From the NCBI GenBank assembly GCA_030596605.1, contig JAUVJI010000026.1, forward strand, positions 1-39,520: a DNA stretch of 39,520 nucleotides, in the 5' to 3' direction. This DNA is from Bacteroidales bacterium (lineage in GTDB: Bacteria > Bacteroidota > Bacteroidia > Bacteroidales > JAADJA01). Positions 25,439 to 33,869 of this stretch are shown here, one piece after another. Positions within the stretch are counted from its first letter, which is position 1; each line of letters starts with the position of its first letter. A model generated the notes under the pieces. The model ran no database searches, had not been told where the DNA came from, and worked only from the letters and a program-made list of their open reading frames with translations. A program made the position numbers and the translations under genes.

Positions 25439-26734
25439 TTACAAAACTTCGGCAACCACATAAGTACTGCCCCCGATGAAAACCAGATCATTTTCTTCAG
25501 CACTTTCCAATGCTGCCAAATAAGCTTCCTGTACGGAATTGTAGCACTCTCCCATAAGACCTTTTTCAAAAGCTTCCTTTCTCAGTATTTCCTGATCCAA
25601 TCCACGTGGAATATTTGCTTTGCAGAAATAATAGGTTGCTGATCGTGGCAATTTTTCCAATACCGGCTCCACTTCTTTGTCATTCACCATTCCTAACACA
25701 AAATGGAGATTATTATATGATGTTGACTTTATTTGATTAACTACCTCGCTGATCCCATCAATGTTGTGGCCGGTATCACAAATTACAAGGGGCTTTTTCT
25801 TAAGGATTTGCCACCTGCCCTGAAGTCCGGTATTTTTTATTACCTCTTCAAAACCGTTCCTTATATTCTCGATAGTTACCGGATAACCTGCATCATTTAA
25901 AATATTAATGGTTTTTAAAGCAGTTACAATATTTTTAACCTGGTAAGTCCCTCCGATACCGGCACGAAGGTTTTTCAAATAAGGATCGTTTTTGCGATAA
26001 ATATCCAATTGAATTTCAGGATATTCTTCTTTGGAAAGACTAATATTTTGGGCTTTATAATCCTGGTCGGCAAAAGATATTTCCGAACCACATGCTGCGG
26101 CCTTATCCTGAAAAACTTTCACGATATCCTTTTGAGTCTCACCAATAATCACCGGGATTCCCGGCTTGATAATTCCTGCTTTCTCTTTGGCAATTTTCTC
26201 CAAAGTATCGCCGAGGAACTGCGTATGATCAAATCCAATGTTCGTAATAACAGAAAGAATTGATTTTACCACATTGGTGGAGTCTAACCTCCCTCCCATT
26301 CCTGTTTCCATCACAGCAATATCAACTTTCCCTTCAGCAAAATATTGAGCTGCCATCCCAAAAGTATATTCAAAAAAGGAGGGTTTGATTTTTTCAAATG
26401 GTTTGATATGGTCCTTTACGAAATCAATTACTTTTTCTTCAGATATTTTTTTTTCATTAATTCTGATCCGCTCCCTGAAATCCTTTAAATGTGGGGATGT
26501 AAATAATCCTACCTTGTATCCTGCTTCCTGGAGAATGGATGCAACAAAATGTGCTACCGATCCTTTGCCATTGGTGCCGGCAATGTGTACAGAATTAAAA
26601 GTTCTCTCCGGATTTCCAAGTATTTTACACAGGGTAATTGTGTTATCAAGGTTGGCTTTATACGCTGCACCGCCGGTTCGCTGGAACATAGGCAGCCGGC
26701 TAAAAAGGTACTCAAGTGTTTGCCGGTAATCCAT
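25439..26734 (-). CDS. folC: Folylpolyglutamate synthase / dihydrofolate synthase
   Basis: The product is 431 residues, a Mur-ligase-like enzyme that adds glutamate to dihydropteroate or folates in the cytoplasm. The P-loop GTNGKGSVAHF is at about residues 53-63, with GLFTSPHLKDFRERI following and AVMETGMGGRLDSTN in the central domain. The C-terminal domain has VICDTGHNIDGI and FIGGSTYVVAEVL. Length and motifs are normal. The start codon directly abuts the tonB stop (26734/26735), so folC is the last gene of the exb-ton row and probably co-transcribed. Confidence 0.95.
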   Translation of the reverse strand: MDYRQTLEYLFSRLPMFQRTGGAAYKANLDNTITLCKILGNPERTFNSVHIAGTNGKGSVAHFVASILQEAGYKVGLFTSPHLKDFRERIRINEKKISEEKVIDFVKDHIKPFEKIKPSFFEYTFGMAAQYFAEGKVDIAVMETGMGGRLDSTNVVKSILSVITNIGFDHTQFLGDTLEKIAKEKAGIIKPGIPVIIGETQKDIVKVFQDKAAACGSEISFADQDYKAQNISLSKEEYPEIQLDIYRKNDPYLKNLRAGIGGTYQVKNIVTALKTINILNDAGYPVTIENIRNGFEEVIKNTGLQGRWQILKKKPLVICDTGHNIDGISEVVNQIKSTSYNNLHFVLGMVNDKEVEPVLEKLPRSATYYFCKANIPRGLDQEILRKEAFEKGLMGECYNSVQEAYLAALESAEENDLVFIGGSTYVVAEVL

Positions 26735-27508
26735 TTAATTTTTTACTACAAAATGGTAGGTTATAGTTCCCCGCTGCATTTCAGCGGCATTGGGATTTGC
26801 ATTAAATACAGCTTTTTTTGCTGCATCTTCTGCCAACCTCCGCAAAGAAGCATTCGTTGTATTTGATCCTTTATCGATGGCCATGGCTTTTACAACTTTG
26901 CCATATTTATCAACAGTGATCTGCACCACAATGGTTCCATTCTCTTGAAATTTACTAGAAGGTTTCGGCAAATATTTGGGCGTTCTGCCTGCAAGGCTGT
27001 ACGACAAACCGTCACCGAGGCCGCCCGGCCCTTCATAATTTTTCGAATCTTTGGATCCGGTCGGTTTGCCCTGATCGCCTTCTTTACCGGTTATTCCTTC
27101 ACTCGCATCCTTAGTCGCGTCCTTGCTTTTCCCCTTATACAATGCTGCCGGATTTACTTTCGGTTCTTCTTTTACAATTTCTTTTTCAACTACATCTTCT
27201 ACAGTTTCCTTTTCAACTTTTTCCTTTTTTGATTTTTCGATCACAGGTGCTTCTTCAGTATTCTGGGTAACAATAGATTCATCTTCTTTTTCCTGTGCTT
27301 TCGGAGGTGGTGTTGTTTTCCTAATTGTAGAAGGCATGTCAGGTTGAATTGCCCCTGATCCTTCAATATCGGTCCCAAGATTCACTTCAACACCTTCTTC
27401 CCCGGGTAAAGGTAAAGGAGTAGAAAAGCCTAATAAAAACAATAAAGCAATCACTGCAACATGGAAAAGTGTTGTAATAATAATTCCTTTGTATTTGTCT
27501 TTATTCAT
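26735..27508 (-). CDS. tonB: TonB-like energy transducer
   Basis: The product is 257 residues. It has one N-terminal membrane helix (about 8-28, ITTLFHVAVIALLFLLGF), a long charged and proline-containing periplasmic spacer with several KEKVEKE-type stretches (about 60-150), and a C-terminal TonB-like domain with TIVVQITVDKYGKVVKAMAID and a final GTITYHFVVKN. It would couple the ExbBD motor to outer-membrane transporters. It lies downstream of exbB and exbD but is separated from exbD by an unrelated gene. Confidence 0.88.
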   Translation of the reverse strand: MNKDKYKGIIITTLFHVAVIALLFLLGFSTPLPLPGEEGVEVNLGTDIEGSGAIQPDMPSTIRKTTPPPKAQEKEDESIVTQNTEEAPVIEKSKKEKVEKETVEDVVEKEIVKEEPKVNPAALYKGKSKDATKDASEGITGKEGDQGKPTGSKDSKNYEGPGGLGDGLSYSLAGRTPKYLPKPSSKFQENGTIVVQITVDKYGKVVKAMAIDKGSNTTNASLRRLAEDAAKKAVFNANPNAAEMQRGTITYHFVVKN

Positions 27509-27559
27509 TATGTTAAAATTACTGTTAGCTTTTGGCCTTTCGCAAGTATGGCACGTAGC

Positions 27560-27671
27560 CGTTCCTTACTCTGATTTTTATTGATTTCTTGTATTTTCAA
27601 TTTTACAATTCTTTGTCTTGATGACCGCTATGCGGCTATGGGCTATGACTTGCTGTTATAAGCTGGCGGTC
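27560..27671. repeat. Possible degenerate heptads plus terminal inverted arms
   Basis: In the gap between tonB and the 204-residue gene, words such as CTATGCG, GCTATGG, GCTATGA follow each other at 7-base steps near 27627-27647. Short arms gaccgc (27623-27628) and gcggtc (27666-27671) face each other. The pattern is weaker than in the other heptad arrays. Confidence 0.3.
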
Positions 27672-27673
27672 TT

Positions 27674-28288
27674 TTAATCAAAATTTAATCCTAATTCATT
27701 CAATAATTCTTTAAATTTTTGTCCTTCATGTCTATTGAGATCTCCACCTTTTGTTCTAATATCACCTGGAAAAAATCCAAGTTGTAAACCATTGTTAAAA
27801 ATATTTATGCAAGCAATTATTTCATTCTGTTCATTATAAAATATAATTCCAGCTTTAAGCACTTGTGTTTCCTGCACAAACCATCCAAATGCCAGTGGGT
27901 TATTTATAATATTTAGTAATCTTTCAGTCTGGTCAGTTGAAAGCCTTTTCCCTTTTCGATCAACAAAATTGTTTAATGTCATCGTATTTTCATTGAGGCA
28001 AGATCTAACCAGTCTTCTCTCATGGTTTGCTTTATATAATTTTACTTTTTTAAAATCTTTGCATGGAAAAATTTTATCTTTTCTGAACCCATATTTTTCA
28101 ATAGAGTCGGCGAGATTATATACAAACTTATATGTCCAAGGTCCAAGGACATAATTGGTGTCATATAATAATGAATCTATTATAACTTTTATTTTTTCTT
28201 TTTCCGATTTAGTATTTTGAGAAAAAGATTGAATACTTAAAACGAAAATGATTAATGGGAGTAATAAAAATTTAAGTTTTCCTTTCAT
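27674..28288 (-). CDS. Uncharacterised exported protein inside the exb-ton row
   Basis: The product is 204 residues and I do not recognise it. A clear signal peptide (MKGKLKFLLLPLIIFVLSI, cleaved near SFSQ about residue 24) puts it in the periplasm or outside. The mature part is charged, has two cysteines (about residues 76 and 97) that could form a disulfide, an LGPWTYKF segment and an NPLAFGWFVQE segment, then a conserved-looking IIFYNEQNEIIACINIF beta hairpin near the end. No lipobox is visible. It sits between exbD and tonB on the same strand but is flanked by repeat-rich gaps of 112 and 165 bases, so it looks like an insertion into an otherwise standard motor operon. Confidence 0.65.
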   Translation of the reverse strand: MKGKLKFLLLPLIIFVLSIQSFSQNTKSEKEKIKVIIDSLLYDTNYVLGPWTYKFVYNLADSIEKYGFRKDKIFPCKDFKKVKLYKANHERRLVRSCLNENTMTLNNFVDRKGKRLSTDQTERLLNIINNPLAFGWFVQETQVLKAGIIFYNEQNEIIACINIFNNGLQLGFFPGDIRTKGGDLNRHEGQKFKELLNELGLNFD

Positions 28289-28303
28289 GATTTTATTTTT
28301 CCG

Positions 28304-28401
28304 CTTGCTTGTAACTATTAGCTAATAGTACTTTTAACTTTGAACTTTTTACTTGTTTCTTTTTCTAATATCTAAAATCTAATATCTAAAGTCTAAAATC
28401 T
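28304..28401. repeat. Degenerate heptanucleotide array between exbD and the unknown gene
   Basis: From 28304 to 28401 the gap divides into 14 consecutive 7-base units in one register. Examples are GTAACTA (28311), TTTTAAC (28332), TTTGAAC (28339), AATATCT (28367 and 28381), AAAATCT (28374 and 28395), AAAGTCT (28388). The last unit ends on the first base of the exbD stop triplet. Confidence 0.85.
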
Positions 28402-28817
28402 TATCTTTTCGGGCTCGTAGCCAAAATCACCTTATGCTTCGTTTTGTATTTCTTATTTACATTATTAACGATATCAATAACATTCACAATATATTGTACC
28501 GGAATATTTTTATCTGCCTCAAGACGGATGGAAGCGCTTTCTTTTCCTGCGAGCATTCCCAGTAAACCATTTTCAAGTGACTGTTCGTCAACCTGCACCC
28601 CCTGAAGAAAATAATCCATGTCCTGATTTATTGAAATAATTATTTTCGGAGGTTTTTCTATCGTACGGCTGTTGCTGGCTGGAAGCAATAACTTGATGGC
28701 ATTGGGCGCTACCAATGTGGATGTTAACATAAAAAATATCAGCAGGAGAAAAACGATATCGGACATAGAGGCCATGCTAAAATCGGTTTTTCGTTTATTT
28801 CTTGTTTGTATCGCCAT
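28401..28817 (-). CDS. exbD: ExbD/TolR-family biopolymer transport protein
   Basis: The product is 138 residues. A single N-terminal membrane helix (about 18-38) contains the motor aspartate region, MASMSDIVFLLLIFFMLTSTLV (Asp20 in the helix start). A periplasmic domain follows, ending HKVILATSPKR. It forms the proton-driven motor with ExbB and drives TonB. The gene is preceded and followed by heptad arrays, an unusual spacing for an operon whose partner genes are usually close. Confidence 0.93.
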   Translation of the reverse strand: MAIQTRNKRKTDFSMASMSDIVFLLLIFFMLTSTLVAPNAIKLLLPASNSRTIEKPPKIIISINQDMDYFLQGVQVDEQSLENGLLGMLAGKESASIRLEADKNIPVQYIVNVIDIVNNVNKKYKTKHKVILATSPKR

Positions 28818-28822
28818 TTTTT

Positions 28823-28934
28823 ATTGACTATTTTCGATTATTTATTTTCGATTTTAAATTGACTATTGACCAGTAACTATTTTTTATGTTCGATTAACCA
28901 ATAACACTTAACACTTAACACTTAACTCTTAACT
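28823..28934. repeat. Degenerate heptanucleotide array filling the exbB-exbD gap
   Basis: Sixteen consecutive 7-base units in a single register run from 28823: ATTGACT (28823, 28858), ATTTTCG (28830, 28844), ATTGACC (28865), AGTAACT (28872), ATTAACC (28893), CTTAACA (28907, 28914), CTTAACT (28921, 28928). The array spans almost the whole 119-base gap, and the words drift gradually from ATTGACT-like to CTTAACT-like. Confidence 0.9.
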
Positions 28935-28936
28935 CT

Positions 28937-29662
28937 CTACTTCTTCGCCGGTTCGTGTAAAACATCCATAAATTCTGTTGCTCTTGCTTCGAGAATAAAA
29001 ACAAGTTTTTCAATTCTTGCAACCAGAATATTGTAACATACATAAGCTATAATACCAACAACAAGTCCTGCTACCGTTGTTACCATAGCCTGGTAGATTC
29101 CGGTAGAAAGCAAAGCGATATCGATATTATTTCCTGCCATTGACATATCATAAAATGCCCGGATCATACCGATTACTGTTCCCAAAAAACCGAGCATTGG
29201 TCCGGCACCGGCAATTGTTGCCAATCCGGCAATGTTTTTTTCAAGCTTAGAAACTTCAAGTTTACCAACATTCTCGATGGCTGCATTGATATCATTTAAA
29301 GGTTTCCCTATCCTTGCCAATCCCTTTTCTATCATGCGTGCAATGGGTGTTTCATTGTTTTTGCAAAGCGTTACAGCTGAGTCAATTCTTCCATCATGAA
29401 TAAAATCACGAATATTGTTCATGAAATTCTTTTCCTCTTTCGATCCCCTGTTTATAGCAAAAAACCTTTCAATAAAAATATAGATAGCAATAATTGAAAA
29501 TACGGCCAGGATAGCCAGTATCCAACCTCCCTTCATCGCCAAATCCCATAGCGACATGGTAATTTCTGTTTGTTCACCATTCATCTGGCCGGCAATTGTA
29601 TTTGCTGTATCGGCTACAGCCTGCCCTGCTTGCGTTATCTGCAATAAAAAAGCTGCTAACAT
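28937..29662 (-). CDS. exbB: ExbB/MotA/TolQ-family proton channel
   Basis: The product is 241 residues. Three membrane helices are visible: about 48-68 (GGWILAILAVFSIIAIYIFIE), about 150-172 (AGAGPMLGFLGTVIGMIRAF, the conserved MotA/ExbB segment) and about 190-212 (ATVAGLVVGIIAYVCYNILV region). An extra hydrophobic N-terminal segment (MLAAFLLQI) is likely a cleaved or additional helix, as often in Bacteroidetes. It is the first gene of the exb-ton row. No consensus promoter was found in the 292-base gap upstream for this strand. Confidence 0.93.
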   Translation of the reverse strand: MLAAFLLQITQAGQAVADTANTIAGQMNGEQTEITMSLWDLAMKGGWILAILAVFSIIAIYIFIERFFAINRGSKEEKNFMNNIRDFIHDGRIDSAVTLCKNNETPIARMIEKGLARIGKPLNDINAAIENVGKLEVSKLEKNIAGLATIAGAGPMLGFLGTVIGMIRAFYDMSMAGNNIDIALLSTGIYQAMVTTVAGLVVGIIAYVCYNILVARIEKLVFILEARATEFMDVLHEPAKK

Positions 29663-29886
29663 AAGTTATACGTTAAATTTAGAAAGTAAAATTACGTTAA
29701 TACAAAATTGAGGTAAATATCTTCAGCCGGATTTGTTAACAGGTTTTTGTTAATACTCTTATTTTGAAAATCAATTATTCATAAAAATATCACTGGTTCA
29801 AAGATTCAAATAAATTTGCATAAAACTGATATAAATCAGTAATTTTAATGCCATTCAACATACGCATCTTTATTTATAAATATGAT

Positions 29887-29919
29887 TTTGTTTTTTCAAT
29901 ATATTTTCAATTACTTTTG
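29887..29919 (+). promoter_or_regulatory. Bacteroidetes-type promoter for nhaD
   Basis: The -33 TTTG (29887-29890) and -7 TACTTTTG (29912-29919) are 21 bases apart and both match the consensus. Transcription would start near 29926, about 29 bases before the start codon. The rest of the 29663-29954 gap is AT-rich and shows no other feature. Confidence 0.6.
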
Positions 29920-29954
29920 CTGCCAATTATCAATCCCTTAAACGTGTAAGTATT

Positions 29955-31406
29955 ATGTTTATTTTAATGGTCGTTATTTTTGTTCTGGGTTATACAATGA
30001 TTGCCCTTGAACATCCTATTAAAATTGATAAAGCAGCTTCCGCTTTATTAACAGGTACAATATTATGGGCGTTATATGCTTTAAATGCTCATTCAATTCT
30101 TGAGCTGGGGTTAAGCCCGGCATGGGAAGAAGTAAAAGCAATAAGTCACGATGTCATAAACTTCATCAAACCTGGTGTGGAGGAAGCACATTATAATAAG
30201 GTGTGGAAGGGTGATGTTGAACTTTCTCACGATGTTGTTCATTTCGTAAAACACGATCTTGGGCATCATCTTATGGAAATTGCGGAAATATTATTTTTCC
30301 TTTTGGGTGCGATGACAATTGTCGAAACAGTTGACCAGCATCAGGGCTTTAAATTGATAACAGATAAAATCAAAACAACCAACAAAGTTAAATTATTATG
30401 GATTTTAAGTGTACTGACTTTCTTCATGTCAGCTACCTTAGACAATTTAACCACTACCATCGTCATGGTTGCCTTACTCAGGAAACTCATTGATGATCAG
30501 AAGACCAGATGGTTTTTTGCCAGTATGGTTGTTTTGGCAGCAAATGCAGGTGGGGCCTGGTCTCCAATAGGAGACGTGACAACTATTATGCTATGGATAG
30601 GCGGACAGATAACAGCTGTAAATATTATTACATATGTAATTCTGCCGAGTATTGTCACAATGGTAGTTCCGCTGGTTATTGTTAGTTTTACAGTTAAAGG
30701 AACTATTACAAGGCCACAATTAGATGCAAATGAAACCAAAGAATTTACCACTGCATTTGAGCGTAAATTACTCTTTTTTATGGGTGTAGGCGCCCTGTTA
30801 TTTGTGCCTGTATTTAAAACGGTTACCCACCTGCCTCCTTACCTCGGAATGTTGTTTGGACTGGGAGTTATTTGGTTAACTACTGAAATATTACACAAAC
30901 ATAAACCCCTTGAAGACAGAAGAAAACTTACGGTAATTGGTGTATTAAGAAAAGTTGATGTGCCAACTATATTCTTCTTTATGGGTATTCTTTTGGCTGT
31001 TGCGGCACTACAGTCTGCCGGACACCTTGCCGTAATGGCAAATTTCCTGTATGAACACTTACATAATATTTATGCAATAAACCTTATAATCGGAATCCTT
31101 TCGGCAATTGTGGATAATGTACCTTTGGTTGCCGGCTCAATGGGTATGTATGAAGTTGTTGATGCAGGAACAACTGGGTTTATGGCCGATTTTGTTGTTG
31201 ATGGTAAGTTCTGGCAGTTTCTTGCATACTGTGCCGGAACAGGAGGTAGTATTCTTATAATCGGTTCTGCTGCCGGTGTTGCTGCCATGGGGCTTGAAAA
31301 AATAGATTTTATCTGGTACATGAAAAAAATCAGTGTGCTGGCATTCATTGGTTATATAGCCGGAGCTGCTGTTTATTATTTCCAGATGACGTTATTGGGG
31401 TTGTAA
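29955..31406 (+). CDS. nhaD: NhaD-type sodium/proton antiporter
   Basis: The product is 483 residues, an inner-membrane antiporter of the ion transporter superfamily. About 11-13 hydrophobic helices are present. Family hallmarks are HHLMEIAEILFFLLGAMTIVE, ATLDNLTTTIVMVALLRKL, AANAGGAWSPIGDVTTIMLW and NVPLVAGSMGMY. NhaD proteins expel Na+ or Li+ and are common in marine and halotolerant bacteria, so salt exposure of the host is plausible. A loop with DVVHFVKHDLGHH (about 95-107) is somewhat longer than in many bacterial versions. The gene is monocistronic, between its own promoter and a terminator. Confidence 0.93.
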   Translation: MFILMVVIFVLGYTMIALEHPIKIDKAASALLTGTILWALYALNAHSILELGLSPAWEEVKAISHDVINFIKPGVEEAHYNKVWKGDVELSHDVVHFVKHDLGHHLMEIAEILFFLLGAMTIVETVDQHQGFKLITDKIKTTNKVKLLWILSVLTFFMSATLDNLTTTIVMVALLRKLIDDQKTRWFFASMVVLAANAGGAWSPIGDVTTIMLWIGGQITAVNIITYVILPSIVTMVVPLVIVSFTVKGTITRPQLDANETKEFTTAFERKLLFFMGVGALLFVPVFKTVTHLPPYLGMLFGLGVIWLTTEILHKHKPLEDRRKLTVIGVLRKVDVPTIFFFMGILLAVAALQSAGHLAVMANFLYEHLHNIYAINLIIGILSAIVDNVPLVAGSMGMYEVVDAGTTGFMADFVVDGKFWQFLAYCAGTGGSILIIGSAAGVAAMGLEKIDFIWYMKKISVLAFIGYIAGAAVYYFQMTLLGL

Positions 31407-31428
31407 AGATAATTTCTTAAAATACTGT

Positions 31429-31457
31429 AAAGGTGAGGCTTTTACTTCACCTTTTTT
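31429..31457 (+). terminator. Intrinsic terminator of nhaD
   Basis: The stem aaaggtga (31429-31436) with tcaccttt (31447-31454), a 10-base loop and a run of Ts form a terminator 23 bases after the nhaD stop. The T run touches the stop codon of convergent anmK. Confidence 0.85.
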
Positions 31458-32502
31458 ATTTTATTATAACTCCCGAACTACTGTCTCGTGAAGCACCTGT
31501 TACTGATGACAGGCAATTGATCTCATTTCGCCAGCGAAGAACACCGAGGAAAGCAAATATCAGGGCTTCTTTATAGTTAATGAGTGTATCATCCGGGATA
31601 CAAATATCAACTTTCGATAGAGATTTAATTCGATCCACTAAATATTTATTGAGAGCCCCTCCTCCTGAAATAAGCATCTTTCCTCTATTAATAGCTACTC
31701 TTGATATCTGATAAGCAAAATGTTCCGTACAGGTAGCCAAAAGATCGAATTCAGAAATACTTGTTTCTTTAAGAATTGGCAAAAAAGAATTTTCAACCCA
31801 TTCCCTGCCCAATGATTTTGGAGGATATTGAGAATAATAACTTAAAGCATTTAGTTTTTCAAGCAGATTATGATCTACTTTCCCTTGTCTTGCCATTAAT
31901 CCATCATTATCGTACTCTTGTCCCAAAAACCGGGATAGATAATTAAGCGCCTGGTTGCATGGGCAAATATCAAAAGCAATTCTCTGATCATCTTTCTCAA
32001 ATGAAATATTGGCAATTCCTCCCAGATTCAGGCAAAAATCATAATCAGGAAACAACAGCCTGTCACCTACAGGTACAAGGGGCGCTCCCTGTCCACCAAG
32101 TTGCACATCCAATGTTCTAAAATCATAAACCACCGGGAGCTTAACAACATCTGAAATAGCCTGGCCGTCGCCAATTTGTAATGTAAATCCCTTTTCAGGC
32201 TGGTGAAATATTGTATGGCCATGAGATGAAATAAAATCAGGTTTTAAATTATTGGCCTTTATGAAACTTTTAGTCAGCTTGCCGAGATACCGGCCATATT
32301 CAATATTTGTTTGAGCTAATGTTTTATCATCAGCCTTTAATAAACTCTCTAATCTTTCAACCCATTCATCAGGATATTCAATGGTTACAGCATGTACAAT
32401 TTCAAACTTCCAGCTTTGATCAAAATTAAAAGTGCAATAAGCGATATCAAGCCCATCCAGGGATGTACCTGACATTAATCCTATTACTTCGTAGTTCTTC
32501 AT
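31456..32502 (-). CDS. anmK: Anhydro-N-acetylmuramic acid kinase
   Basis: The product is 348 residues. It phosphorylates 1,6-anhydroMurNAc released from peptidoglycan to MurNAc-6-phosphate, in the cytoplasm. The N-terminal GLMSGTSLDGLDIAYC (about residues 7-22) is the family signature. SHGHTIFHQPEKGFTLQIGDG, QLGGQGAPLVPVGD and NLGGIANISF are further conserved segments. The C-terminus carries LISGGGALNKYLV. The gene overlaps the murF stop by one base (TAATG-like junction), so the two are translated from one message. Confidence 0.95.
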   Translation of the reverse strand: MKNYEVIGLMSGTSLDGLDIAYCTFNFDQSWKFEIVHAVTIEYPDEWVERLESLLKADDKTLAQTNIEYGRYLGKLTKSFIKANNLKPDFISSHGHTIFHQPEKGFTLQIGDGQAISDVVKLPVVYDFRTLDVQLGGQGAPLVPVGDRLLFPDYDFCLNLGGIANISFEKDDQRIAFDICPCNQALNYLSRFLGQEYDNDGLMARQGKVDHNLLEKLNALSYYSQYPPKSLGREWVENSFLPILKETSISEFDLLATCTEHFAYQISRVAINRGKMLISGGGALNKYLVDRIKSLSKVDICIPDDTLINYKEALIFAFLGVLRWRNEINCLSSVTGASRDSSSGVIIK

Positions 32503-33797
32503 TACAGGGCATTTACTACTTTTTCAAGTTGTACTTTACGTGATCCTTTTAATAGGATTGTTTTTCCTTTTAAGGGATGCTTTTGTAAATATTCCAGAAA
32601 CTTATCACTTGATTCAAAACAGTCGTACTTTATGCTACTTCTGGCTTTCATGAAGAGCTGACCTACCAGAAATACATCTTTAAATCCAATAGTTTCTACA
32701 TTTTCGAGAATATTCTGATGCTCCTTTTCACTATCCTTGCCCAGTTCCATCATATCACCCAAAATCAGCACTTTATTTTTGTAATCTCCTGTTTGAAAAT
32801 TATCAATTGCTGCTTTCATGCTGGAAGGATTTGCATTATAAGCATCAAGAATTATTAGATTGTTTTCGGTTTCAATTACCTGTGATCTGCTATTAGCGGG
32901 TTGGTAAGTTTCAATTGCTTTAATTATATTATTGACCGAAACATTAAAATATTTTCCCATGCAAACTGCAGCCATTATATTTTCAAAATTGTATTCCCCT
33001 AATAATTTGGAATCCAAAGCGTACTTAGCGCCTGCGGATTCAAACTCCAGATTAACATATGGAAAACGCTCTACAATTTCTCCGGAGCAATATGCTTCTT
33101 TGCCACTGCCATAAGTAACAGAACGAATATTATTTCCCGCTTCAAGCAGTACTTCATTATCTGAATTTATAAATACTATCCCATCATTTTTCCTGATGAA
33201 ATTATACAATTCTGTCTTTGCAGTTTTCACTCCTTCAAGACTGCCAAATCCTTCAAGATGTGCTTTACCGATATTGGTTATCAAACCGAAATCCGGCCTT
33301 GCAATTTCACAAAGTTGAGCAATTTCGCCAATGTGATTAGCGCCCATTTCAACAACAGCAAATTCAATTTCCTTTGTCATTGAAAGTAAAGTTAGTGGTA
33401 CTCCAATATGATTATTCAGATTACCTTGAGTAGCCTTTGAATTATATTTTTGTTTTAACACCCGTTGAACTAATTCTTTGGTTGTTGTTTTGCCATTGGT
33501 TCCGGTAATTGCAATAACCCTTAGCCCCAACATTTTACGATGATACAAAGCAAGTTGCTGAAGAGCTGCCAGTACATCTTCCACGAAAAATAACTTTTCA
33601 TCTTGTTTTAAACCGGGATCATCAACAACTGCTAGTTTTGCACCTTTCTTCAGTGCATCTAAAGCAAAGTCATTTCCATTGAAAGACTCCCCTTTTAATG
33701 CAAAAAAAATAGAATCTACAGGAATATTTCGTGAATCTGTGGATACCCGAGGGTATTTTATGTATGTTTCGTATAACCTTACAATTGTTGATTCCAT
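32502..33797 (-). CDS. murF: UDP-N-acetylmuramoyl-tripeptide--D-alanyl-D-alanine ligase
   Basis: The product is 431 residues. It joins D-Ala-D-Ala to UDP-MurNAc-tripeptide in the cytoplasm. The N-terminal domain has VSTDSRNIPVDSIFFALKG (about 18-36), the P-loop AITGTNGKTTTKELV is at about 96-110, VEMGANHIGEIAQL follows and the C-terminal domain has LDAYNANPSSMKAAIDNF. All expected motifs are intact. It begins just after the gldJ terminator, so it probably has its own promoter. anmK follows with a one-base overlap, linking wall synthesis and recycling. Confidence 0.95.
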   Translation of the reverse strand: MESTIVRLYETYIKYPRVSTDSRNIPVDSIFFALKGESFNGNDFALDALKKGAKLAVVDDPGLKQDEKLFFVEDVLAALQQLALYHRKMLGLRVIAITGTNGKTTTKELVQRVLKQKYNSKATQGNLNNHIGVPLTLLSMTKEIEFAVVEMGANHIGEIAQLCEIARPDFGLITNIGKAHLEGFGSLEGVKTAKTELYNFIRKNDGIVFINSDNEVLLEAGNNIRSVTYGSGKEAYCSGEIVERFPYVNLEFESAGAKYALDSKLLGEYNFENIMAAVCMGKYFNVSVNNIIKAIETYQPANSRSQVIETENNLIILDAYNANPSSMKAAIDNFQTGDYKNKVLILGDMMELGKDSEKEHQNILENVETIGFKDVFLVGQLFMKARSSIKYDCFESSDKFLEYLQKHPLKGKTILLKGSRKVQLEKVVNAL

Positions 33798-33801
33798 AAA
33801 A

Positions 33802-33848
33802 CAAAAATAAAAAAATAAACCCCATCCCTAAAAACAGGAATGGGGTTT
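33802..33848 (-). terminator. Intrinsic terminator of gldJ
   Basis: The stem aaaccccat (33817-33825) with atggggttt (33840-33848), plus a short inner cct/agg pair, is followed on the minus strand by a long T-rich tract that reaches almost to the murF start codon. It lies 21 bases after the gldJ stop. Confidence 0.88.
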
Positions 33849-33869
33849 AAAATATCTTAATGTTGTCTA

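Noticed and set aside
28823-28934. CRISPR array
   Set aside because: Period is 7 bases with no spacers and no cas genes nearby.
29663-29954. Small RNA gene upstream of nhaD
   Set aside because: No terminator-like hairpin is present in the gap; only the nhaD promoter was supported.
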